Source: Verrucomicrobiota bacterium (lineage in GTDB: Bacteria > Verrucomicrobiota > Verrucomicrobiia > Limisphaerales > J093). From it: a DNA stretch of 7,746 nt. This document shows, one piece after another, positions 1 through 6,686 of the stretch. The translations under genes and the position numbers were made by a program. The stretch covers positions 1 through 7,746 of the forward strand of contig RFJD01000072.1 of NCBI GenBank assembly GCA_003695015.1, in the 5' to 3' direction. The stretch's first letter is position 1, and every line of letters starts with the position of its first letter. Under the pieces are notes generated by a model. The model worked only from the letters and a program-made list of their open reading frames with translations, had not been told where the DNA came from and did not search any database.

Positions 1-1583
1 AACTGGTGGCAGTCCACACAGTAAAACGGTTCCCCGCGGATGTACTCGCGGCCCCGGGCGATCAACTCCCGGTCGCGGGCATCGGCTTCCTGTTGGGCGG
101 GAAGGCCCGCCTCCGCCGAAAGGGCGGCGATGGCGGCCGGCAGTTTGGCGCGGTCCTCCTCCTCCAACCGGGCCAGGTCCCGCCGGACGAACCGGACCAT
201 CTTGCCGTCGGCGTGACTGGTCCCGCCGAAGTAGTGCGGGCTGGTGATCCGCTTGGGGTCGAGCAGGCCGGTCAACCATTCGCGGGAGGCGAAGCCGGCG
301 AGGTCGGAGGCGCTGGGCGGCTCGGCCGGCGTGTTCCCCAAACCGTCGTGGCCGTCGTAACGGTGGCAGGAGGCGCAATGCTGGTTGAACAACCGCGGCC
401 CCATCAACCACGGATCCTCCCGCACCATGGCCAGGGCGCCCTCGGGCGGGATGCCGGCGGGAGAGGAAGCGAGTTCGCGGGCGCGTTGGGCCTCGAGCCG
501 GGCCCGTTGGATCGCGGCCTGATGGGCCGGGTCGTGGCGGTCGATCCAAGCCGCCCAAACGCCGAGCGCCACCGCCCCGAACCCCGCCACGCAGATGAAC
601 GCCGAATTGAAGGCCGCCCCGGCGCGGGACCGCCCGGTCCACGGCATGATGGCCACCAGCAGGAACAGCAATCCAGGAATGACCATGGCGCCGATGAACT
701 CCGCCTCCCCCGGAAAGAACTTCAGCAACTGGAACAGCCAAAGCATGAACCACTCCGGACGGGCGGCCGGATAGAGCTCGGAGGGATCGGCCGGGGCCAT
801 CAACTCGACCCCGGCCGGTTCGCCCCGCAGCAAAGGCGCCGCCACCGCGACCAGGATGCCGGCCATGACCAGCAGGCAGACCAAGGCATCCCGCCAGGCT
901 TGATGAGGCCAATACGGAAGGGCCTTGGCCGGTTCCTCCGCCGGCAGCGACCGTCGAAACCGATGGGTCAGGACGAAGTACGCCCCCATCAGCACCGCCA
1001 TGACCGCGGGGAACCACACGGTGTGAAACGCCGCCATGCGGGTGAGGCTCAGGTGGCTGAACTCCGGCCCGCCCAAGGCCAGCCGTTGCAGCCACAGTCC
1101 GATCCCCGGCGCCAGCCCGATCAGGTTCAGCGGCACCCGCGCGGCCCAGTAGCCCTTCTGGTCGAAGGGCAGCACCCAGCCGGTGACCGACATCTTGATC
1201 GACAGGCCGACCATCGCCAGCAGCAACCAGAACACCACCTCCCGCGGCGCCCGATACAACCGGTGCAGGATCATCTGCGCCAGGTGCAGGACCAAGGCGA
1301 CCACGAAAGCCTGGGCCGCGATCGCATGAATGCCCCGCAACCACCGGCCCCAGCGGGTCTGCTCCTGGAGGTAATGCACGCTCTCCCAGGCCGTCTGCAT
1401 GCTGGGGCTGTAATGGGTCAGGAGGAAAAAACCGGTGACGACCTGCACCGCGAACAAGAACACCACCAAGGCGACCCACGTGTAACGCCAGCGCGGCCCG
1501 CCCGGAATGCCCTCGAAGAAAAACCATCGCAAGGGCCCCGCCAGACCCGTGCGATCCCCCAGCCAGCCCATCAGCCGTTTCAT
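1..1583 (-). CDS. Cytochrome b (b6 + subunit IV type) fused to a multihaem cytochrome c; C-terminus cut by the window edge
   Basis: This is the quinol-oxidising membrane subunit of a Rieske/cytochrome b complex, read without a stop from ATG 1583 to the left edge (about 527 residues visible). Seven hydrophobic helices lie near residues 36-56, 85-106, 115-136, 188-206, 230-250, 296-314 and 327-346, matching cytochrome b6 plus subunit IV in one chain. Landmarks are VQVVTGF (46-52), H86, H100, TGWVLPFDQ (134-142), H187 and the Qo-site PEWF (276-279, Glu277). After a charged linker (348-387) comes a cytochrome c domain with CASCH (403-407) and a likely haem ligand Met462; a second haem motif CVDCH (522-526) ends at the edge. 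Seven helices place the c domain in the periplasm. The start overlaps the Rieske stop (ATGA) and has a Shine-Dalgarno site. The n-side haem pocket is abnormal: Y202 replaces His, with V37 and L121 for Gly. The family is certain; the haem content is inferred. Confidence 0.97.
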   Translation of the reverse strand, partial: MKRLMGWLGDRTGLAGPLRWFFFEGIPGGPRWRYTWVALVVFLFAVQVVTGFFLLTHYSPSMQTAWESVHYLQEQTRWGRWLRGIHAIAAQAFVVALVLHLAQMILHRLYRAPREVVFWLLLAMVGLSIKMSVTGWVLPFDQKGYWAARVPLNLIGLAPGIGLWLQRLALGGPEFSHLSLTRMAAFHTVWFPAVMAVLMGAYFVLTHRFRRSLPAEEPAKALPYWPHQAWRDALVCLLVMAGILVAVAAPLLRGEPAGVELMAPADPSELYPAARPEWFMLWLFQLLKFFPGEAEFIGAMVIPGLLFLLVAIMPWTGRSRAGAAFNSAFICVAGFGAVALGVWAAWIDRHDPAHQAAIQRARLEAQRARELASSPAGIPPEGALAMVREDPWLMGPRLFNQHCASCHRYDGHDGLGNTPAEPPSASDLAGFASREWLTGLLDPKRITSPHYFGGTSHADGKMVRFVRRDLARLEEEDRAKLPAAIAALSAEAGLPAQQEADARDRELIARGREYIRGEPFYCVDCHQ

Positions 1584-2125
1584 GCTTCGATCCGCTCCTT
1601 GCGGCCGGTCAGGAACCGCCGGTACCGCACCCAGACCTCGCCTTCGCCCCGCACCTCGACCTCGAGCGGGTCCAGACCCCGCGGCGCCGGGCTGGCCGGA
1701 TCCCGGATCGAGCCGTCGAGCCCGAAGGTGCTGTTGTGGCAGGGACAGAGGTAACCCTTGCGCTCGGCCGAATAGGTGACGAGACAGCCCGCGTGGGGGC
1801 AGATCACGTTGAAGGCTTCGATCTCCCAGCCGCCGGTGCGTCGCAGGTAAACCGCGCCGATCGGCACGGCCCGCTGGCGGTTCCACGCGTTTTGGCGGTC
1901 GGCGATCACCGCGAATTTGCGCGGAACCCCGTCGGCGGGCAGCGCGGTCAACGTGGTCACCCGCACCCAGCCCGCGCCGGTTGCCTGACGCCGGGCGGTT
2001 TCCAGGAAGGCGGCCAACCCCACACCCACCGGAGGCGCCACCGCCCCGGCCGCCAACGCAAGGGCGGCCGTGCTCTGGAGAAAACGGCGGCGTGGTTGGC
2101 CCGAAGATGGGCTCACGTCGTGCAT
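1580..2125 (-). CDS. Rieske [2Fe-2S] protein of a quinol:cytochrome c oxidoreductase, Tat-exported
   Basis: This subunit takes one electron from quinol at the Qo site of cytochrome b and passes it to the cytochrome c partner, acting at the periplasmic face. From ATG 2125 it has 181 residues. Residues 11-40 are a twin-arginine signal/anchor (RRRFLQ followed by an Ala-rich hydrophobic stretch). The cluster-binding motifs are CPHAGC (109-114) and CPCHNS (127-132): Cys109, His111, Cys127 and His130 bind the cluster, and Cys114-Cys129 would form the disulfide. PRGLDPLEVEV (148-158) is the usual C-terminal strand. Ser132 matches the hydrogen-bonding Ser of mitochondrial Rieske, but the partner Tyr is Phe134, which points to a lower redox potential. 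A TTG at 2161 would add 12 residues; I prefer the ATG because the signal then starts 10 residues before the arginines. The stop overlaps the cytochrome b start. The family call is near certain. Confidence 0.96.
   Translation of the reverse strand: MHDVSPSSGQPRRRFLQSTAALALAAGAVAPPVGVGLAAFLETARRQATGAGWVRVTTLTALPADGVPRKFAVIADRQNAWNRQRAVPIGAVYLRRTGGWEIEAFNVICPHAGCLVTYSAERKGYLCPCHNSTFGLDGSIRDPASPAPRGLDPLEVEVRGEGEVWVRYRRFLTGRKERIEA
1595..1600 (-). promoter_or_regulatory. Shine-Dalgarno site of the cytochrome b-c gene
   Basis: AAGGAG on the minus strand lies 11 bases upstream of ATG 1583, inside the last codons of the Rieske gene. It is the only strong Shine-Dalgarno match I see before a start here; with the ATGA overlap it fixes this start and suggests coupled translation. 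Confidence 0.7.
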
Positions 2126-2245
2126 CAGCCTGACTTTGCCGGGAACCGGCCGGAGCGGCAACCCCGGAAACGCCAGCCGGGGGGCGCTGTGGAAGTCCGG
2201 GAAACCTGTCGCGAGCTCAGGTCGTGGGCGGCCCGTGCCCGCGGG

Positions 2246-4240
2246 CTATTTCTTGAGACCGGCCGCCTCGAGGTCGGCCTCGAACTTCGGCTCCATCCGC
2301 GCCAGCCAGGAGAGCTGGGCCGGATAAAGGTAGGATCGATCCACCTTCTTGAGGCTGTCCCAAGCCACTTCCAGCCGGCCGACCAGCCAATTGGCCTCGA
2401 ACTTGGCGATGTAGTACTGGGCCTGCTCGGGCGGTTCGAGCCGGGCGGGATCGACATGGGTCAGCGCCATCACCGCGTCCTCGCCGCGGTTGTTCATCGA
2501 GCAGGCGATGCTGTGGTTGATCCACAGCTCCGGCACGTTGGGGTAGCGGGAAAGCAACTGCAGCGACAGCGCAATGGCCTCCTCGGGACGCTCCCGGACG
2601 ATCATCAACGCCGCGGCGTAGTTGTTGATCGCCACCGGATCGTCCGGCTTGAGTTCGTACATCCGTTTCGCCGGCGCCAGCAGGTAGCGATCCTCGCGCA
2701 ACTGCGAGGCGCATTTGATGAGCTGGAGGAGGTAATCGGGGTCGTCGCCCAGCTTGTCCTGCAGGGAGAGCAGAATGGGCTCGGCCCACTTGGCGGCGCC
2801 GCCCAGACCGAGCAGGTGTTTGGCGACCTGGAGCCCAAGGGCCGCATCGCGGAAGCCGACCTTGGCGGCTTGGGCGAAGGCCTGGCCGGCCGCCTCCTGG
2901 TTGCCGCGGTACCATTCGGCGATGCCCTCCAAGTAGTAGCTGTAGCCGCCGAGAACATCCATGGCCGCGGGTTGGATCCGAATGGTCAGGGCCAGCGAGG
3001 TGAGCTCTTCGAGCGGGTCGCGGGTGGCCACGGCGGTCTGGGTGTCCCAGTTGGGATCGGGGATGATGCCGGCTTGGCGCATGAGGACGTCGCCGCGGAG
3101 AACCAGACTCTCGGCCAGCCAGCCGATGTTGCGGGAGTAACCCCGGAGCAGTTCGTTGGCCTGATCGAGCATCCCCAGCAGGGTGTAGGTGCGGGCCAAC
3201 TGGTAGGCGTCCCAGGCGCTGGCAGGGACCAAGTTGGAACGCTTCGCCAGGTCGATCGCCTCCGGCCGGCGACCTTCGGTGGCCAACAGCCGCCAGTAGG
3301 AGGTGTGGTGGCGCACGGTGTCTTTGCCGACCTCCTGGAGCTTGGCCAGGAGGGTGCGGCAGGCGGTCGTGTCCCGGTGCGCCAGATGGACGATGTACTC
3401 GAGGTCGTAGGCGACACTTTCAGTGGCCAGGTCTTGCTGGGCCTTGCGCAATGCAGCCAGGGCTTGGGCGCGACGGTCCGGGTCAGGGTCCCATCCGGCC
3501 AGCCAAGCCAGCGCCACGAGCCGGAATTCGCGTTCCACCGGGTCGTCCGGATCCTTGGGCGCGACATCGAGGGCGTCGTTGATGCGCTGCTGCCACTCGG
3601 GGGTCTGGGTGGCGAGGGCGAAGTCCCGAACCAACCCGGCCTCGAACAGGGCGATCCGCCGCATGAGCTCGATGCGTTCCGGGGCGGGCTTGCTCGCCAG
3701 GTCCAGCACCACGAGGGCGCGTTCACTCAGGCCGGAGCGGATCCACGTCCAGGCGATCAACGGGATGTCCACGCGGTTGGTGTTCTCCATGCGCAGGAGC
3801 CAACTGGCGCCTTGCAGGGCCATGTTGACGTGTTCCTGGGGATGCTCGGTTTTGGCGATGGCGTCGAGCATGCCGCGCAGGGCGTCGGCACTGCCGGGAT
3901 CGTTGGCCCACGCGGCCCGCCAGGCCCGCACGGCGGCCTCCGGCTGGTTGTTGCGCAGGTGCGCCAAGGCCTGGCGCTTGAGGTTCCAGGACTGGATCCG
4001 GTCCAGGAGGCTGATCTTGACCTGCGGCCGGAAGCCTTCGGGCGTGGCGATCCAGACCTTGGGCAGCAGCAACGCCAAAGCGATCACCGCAAGGAGGAAC
4101 AAAATGACCGTCCAGCGGAAGCCGCGGTGAAGGACCAAGAGGCGCAGCAGCGGCCAATCGATCAGCTTGTCCGCCAGCGGCGAGCTGTCGTCCTTGGCGA
4201 GCGAGTCCTGCTCTTTGCGGTTTTTCTTGAAGAGTGCCAT
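2246..4240 (-). CDS. Membrane-anchored tetratricopeptide-repeat protein, function unknown
   Basis: A 664-residue protein with a charged, Lys-rich cytoplasmic N-terminus (1-40), one transmembrane helix (about 42-62, rich in Leu/Ile/Val/Ala) and a long helical remainder, presumably periplasmic. TPR-like helix pairs are visible from about residue 86 (ALAHLRNNQPEAAVRAWRAA, 91-110), around 343-368, at 433-461 (YYLEGIAEWYRGNQEAAGQAF), and most clearly at 533-571, with a further pair at 572-600. Such proteins usually act as scaffolds or assembly factors. No enzymatic motif is seen. It starts at ATG 4240, 67 bp after the GH95 stop and without a clear Shine-Dalgarno site, and ends about 120 bp before the Rieske ATG on the same strand. 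A role in assembling or anchoring the neighbouring Rieske/cytochrome b complex is possible but rests only on position. The coding call is strong; the function is open. Confidence 0.86.
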   Translation of the reverse strand: MALFKKNRKEQDSLAKDDSSPLADKLIDWPLLRLLVLHRGFRWTVILFLLAVIALALLLPKVWIATPEGFRPQVKISLLDRIQSWNLKRQALAHLRNNQPEAAVRAWRAAWANDPGSADALRGMLDAIAKTEHPQEHVNMALQGASWLLRMENTNRVDIPLIAWTWIRSGLSERALVVLDLASKPAPERIELMRRIALFEAGLVRDFALATQTPEWQQRINDALDVAPKDPDDPVEREFRLVALAWLAGWDPDPDRRAQALAALRKAQQDLATESVAYDLEYIVHLAHRDTTACRTLLAKLQEVGKDTVRHHTSYWRLLATEGRRPEAIDLAKRSNLVPASAWDAYQLARTYTLLGMLDQANELLRGYSRNIGWLAESLVLRGDVLMRQAGIIPDPNWDTQTAVATRDPLEELTSLALTIRIQPAAMDVLGGYSYYLEGIAEWYRGNQEAAGQAFAQAAKVGFRDAALGLQVAKHLLGLGGAAKWAEPILLSLQDKLGDDPDYLLQLIKCASQLREDRYLLAPAKRMYELKPDDPVAINNYAAALMIVRERPEEAIALSLQLLSRYPNVPELWINHSIACSMNNRGEDAVMALTHVDPARLEPPEQAQYYIAKFEANWLVGRLEVAWDSLKKVDRSYLYPAQLSWLARMEPKFEADLEAAGLKK

Positions 4241-4251
4241 GGGCGCTTTGG

Positions 4252-4294
4252 TTAACGGTGATCGAGCTTAACGGCGTGCCGATGGAGGTGACAA
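4252..4294 (-). promoter_or_regulatory. Weak promoter candidate with a direct repeat, upstream of the TPR gene
   Basis: In the 67-bp gap between the GH95 and TPR genes the minus strand reads TTGTCA (4294-4289), an 18-base spacer, then TAAGCT (4270-4265), which fits the loose TAnnnT form of a -10 box. Transcription would start about 17 bases before ATG 4240. A 7-bp direct repeat (TTAACGG on the plus strand at 4252-4258 and 4268-4274, 16 bp apart) overlaps the -10 and start region and could be a regulator site. The gap is the least GC-rich intergenic stretch. The match is weak and may be chance. Confidence 0.22.
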
Positions 4295-4307
4295 GCGCCG
4301 GCTGGGG

Positions 4308-6656
4308 TCACTGCAGTCGGAGGTCCGGCCCGAAAACCAGCTCGGTGCCGGGCAAGGTGGGGTGTTCCCGGACCAGATCGCCGTAGCGGAGGCGGCAGCG
4401 ATGGCCCAGGAGGGATCGGACGCGGACCTGTTCGAGCCGGCCGCCGCTCCAGCGCAGGTCCACCTCGAAACCGCCACGGGCGCGCAGACCGCGGACACGG
4501 CCCTCCGGCCAGGCCGTCGGGAGGGCGGGCAGCAGGTGCAATTCGTCGTTTTGGCTCTGCAAGAGCATCTCCGCGATGCCGGCGCAGCCGCCGAAGTTGC
4601 CGTCGATCTGGAAGGGCGGATGAGTGTCGAACAGGTTCGGCAGGGTGGATTTGGCCAGCAACTCCTGGAGCATTTTCCAAGCGTGGTCCCCGTCCAGCAA
4701 CCGGGCCCAGAAATTGACCTTCCACGCCTTGCTCCAACCGGTGCCGCCGTCGCCGCGAAAGATCAGGGATTGCCGGGCGGCGGCGAACAACTCGGGGGTG
4801 TCGGGCCGGATTTCGTGGCCGGGGTGCAGCCCCCAGAGATGGGAGACGTGGCGATGGTGGTTGTTGGGATTGTCCTTGTCCTCGAGCCATTCCTGAAGCT
4901 GGCCCAAGCGGCCGATCTGGTTGGGCGCAATCCGGGCCCGCATCCGGCGAAGCCGGTCGGCGAAGTCCGCATCCACGCCGAGGATGTCCGCCGCCTGGGC
5001 GGTGGCGTCGAACAGGGCGCGGATGATCTGATGGTCCATCGTGGGGCCGGCGACCAAACCGCCGTTCTCCGGCGAGTTGGACGGGGTGCTGATGAGCCAG
5101 CCGGTGCGGGGGTCCTCGACCAGGAAATCCACGAAGAACAGGGCCGCCCCTTTCATGAGCGGGTAGGCGGTCTGCTCCAAGAACCGTCGGTCGCCGGTGA
5201 AACGGTAATGCTCCCACAGGTGCGTGCACAGCCAGGCGCCGCCGGTGACCCAGATGCCGTGGTTGCTGGCGTTGATCGGCGCCGCGCCGCGCCAGAGGTC
5301 GGTGTTGTGGTGCAGCACCCAACCGCGGGCGCCGTAGTGTTCCCGGGCCACCTCACTGCCGGTTTCGGCCACATCGGCGATCAGGTCGAACAACGGCTCG
5401 TGGCACTCGGACAGGTTGGCGACCTCGGCCGGCCAGTAGTTCATCTCCGTGTTGATGTTGACGGTCCACTTGCTTTCCCAAGGCGGGCGGAGGCTTTCGT
5501 TCCAGATGCCTTGGAGGTTGGCCGGCTGGCAACCGGGCCGGCTGCTGGCGATGAGCAGGTAGCGTCCGTATTGGAAGTAGAGCGCCGCCAAGTGCGGGTC
5601 GGGCCGTTCCCCCACCTTGGCGACCCGGACGTCGGTGGGATCCTCGGCGGCCTCGGTGCGGCCCAGGTCGATGTCCACCCGGCCGAACAGGGCCCGGTGG
5701 TCGGCTTGGTGGCGGGCGAGCAGTTCATCGGCCGACCAACGGGCAGCGGCGTCCAAGACCCGCGCGCAACGGGCGGCGGGATCGGCGCTCACATCGCGGT
5801 AATTGACGAAACTGGTCGCCGCGGCCAGCAACAGGGTGACCTCGTCGGCGTGCCGGATTTGCAGGCTGTCGCCTTCGGCGGAAACCGCGCCGCCCCGGCA
5901 CCGGACCTGCAACCGCGCCTCGAAGCGCATGACCGACGGATAAACACCCAAGCCGCGGCCGAGATCGAAGTCGTTGACCTGCCCGCGCAGACGCAGCTCC
6001 CCCGCGGGATCCGCCTCGATCTCATGCCGCTGATGCGGCGTGGTGAACCGGAGGTTCACATCGATGCTGCCGGGGTGATCGGCTTGGAGGCGCACCACCA
6101 ACACGTTGTCCGGGTGGCTGCTGAAGACCTCCCGCCGGTAGGTCACCTCCCCCACGCGGAACGTGGTCCACGCCACCGCCCCATCCAGGTCCAAACCCCG
6201 TTCATAGGATTCGGCTTGGACCTCGGCCGGCCATTCCAGCCACAGATCGCCGAACGGCTGGTAGGCAAACTGCCGCAACGGGACGCTCATGAACTCCCGG
6301 GCGGCCAGTTGTTCGGCCTCGCGTTGCCTGCCCTCGGCCAGGAGCTGCCGGATGCGGGGCAGGAACCGCACGGCGCCCTTGTGGGCGTAGCTGCGGGGTT
6401 CGCCGGCCCAGAGGGTGTCTTCGTTGAACTGGATGCGCTCCCGGGCCACGCCGCCGAAGACCATCGCCCCCAGCCGCCCGTTGCCGACCGGCAGGGCTTC
6501 AACCCATTTGGCAGCCGGCTGGCGGTACCACAACAACCAGGGCGAATCGGGCCGGGCCGCAAGGTCGGAGGCGCAGAGTCCGGGAAGGGCGGCGACCGAA
6601 GCCAGGACCAACGGCAGGGTCCGGCGCGTGAGGTGCTTGGCGAAACGAGGTGGCAT
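4308..6656 (-). CDS. Glycoside hydrolase family 95 alpha-L-fucosidase, exported
   Basis: GH95 enzymes hydrolyse terminal alpha-L-fucose, typically alpha-1,2-linked, by an inverting mechanism; some act on alpha-L-galactose. The 782 residues are full length. Residues 1-30 are a signal peptide (HLTRR, then a hydrophobic core, cleavage near Ala29-Ser30; possibly Tat, since RR is followed by TL). The N-terminal beta domain (about 36-290) contains EALPVGNGRLGAMVFGG (53-69) and FNEDTLWAG (77-85). The (alpha/alpha)6 catalytic domain (about 300-690) carries NINTEMNYWPAE (400-411), TPSNSPENG (524-532), HRHVSHLWGLHPG (601-613) and QIDGNFGGCAGIAEML (683-698). By comparison with Bifidobacterium AfcA (Asn421, Asn423, Glu566, Asp766), the catalytic set is Asn400, Asn402, Glu530 (acid) and Asp685 (base); all are present. 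A C-terminal beta domain follows (about 705-782). The start is ATG 6656, 30 bp after the preceding gene. No other carbohydrate gene, transporter or regulator is in view, so the substrate cannot be narrowed. Confidence 0.97.
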   Translation of the reverse strand: MPPRFAKHLTRRTLPLVLASVAALPGLCASDLAARPDSPWLLWYRQPAAKWVEALPVGNGRLGAMVFGGVARERIQFNEDTLWAGEPRSYAHKGAVRFLPRIRQLLAEGRQREAEQLAAREFMSVPLRQFAYQPFGDLWLEWPAEVQAESYERGLDLDGAVAWTTFRVGEVTYRREVFSSHPDNVLVVRLQADHPGSIDVNLRFTTPHQRHEIEADPAGELRLRGQVNDFDLGRGLGVYPSVMRFEARLQVRCRGGAVSAEGDSLQIRHADEVTLLLAAATSFVNYRDVSADPAARCARVLDAAARWSADELLARHQADHRALFGRVDIDLGRTEAAEDPTDVRVAKVGERPDPHLAALYFQYGRYLLIASSRPGCQPANLQGIWNESLRPPWESKWTVNINTEMNYWPAEVANLSECHEPLFDLIADVAETGSEVAREHYGARGWVLHHNTDLWRGAAPINASNHGIWVTGGAWLCTHLWEHYRFTGDRRFLEQTAYPLMKGAALFFVDFLVEDPRTGWLISTPSNSPENGGLVAGPTMDHQIIRALFDATAQAADILGVDADFADRLRRMRARIAPNQIGRLGQLQEWLEDKDNPNNHHRHVSHLWGLHPGHEIRPDTPELFAAARQSLIFRGDGGTGWSKAWKVNFWARLLDGDHAWKMLQELLAKSTLPNLFDTHPPFQIDGNFGGCAGIAEMLLQSQNDELHLLPALPTAWPEGRVRGLRARGGFEVDLRWSGGRLEQVRVRSLLGHRCRLRYGDLVREHPTLPGTELVFGPDLRLQ

Positions 6657-6686
6657 GGCGGCAGGCGGTATGGGTGAGGAGGCGCC

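Noticed and set aside
6..1754. Long plus-strand open frame (582 codons) opposite cytochrome b-c
   Set aside because: It is rich in Arg, Gly, Pro, Gln and His and has no domain; the opposite strand encodes a clear cytochrome b. Such mirrored open frames are normal in GC-rich genes.
2126..2161. TTG 2161 as the Rieske start
   Set aside because: It would place 12 extra residues before the Tat signal with no Shine-Dalgarno support; ATG 2125 gives a standard signal, though the alternative cannot be excluded.
2200..2225. Short inverted repeat between the TPR and Rieske genes (minus strand ACCTG, 9-base loop, CAGGT, then TT)
   Set aside because: A five-pair stem with only two or three T residues after it is too weak to call a terminator.
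1736..4255. Plus-strand open frame of 839 codons opposite the Rieske and TPR genes
   Set aside because: It spans two real genes and their gap on the other strand and has low-complexity composition with no recognisable motif. The length comes from GC-biased codon use.
4308..6656. Lipoprotein signal on GH95 (Cys28)
   Set aside because: The residues before the Cys are P-G-L, which do not fit a lipobox (small residue at -1); ordinary signal peptidase cleavage is more likely.
4362..6677. Plus-strand open frame of 771 codons opposite GH95
   Set aside because: The GH95 frame has full-length family motifs and catalytic residues; the antisense frame is Gly/Val/Ala/Gln-rich without motifs.
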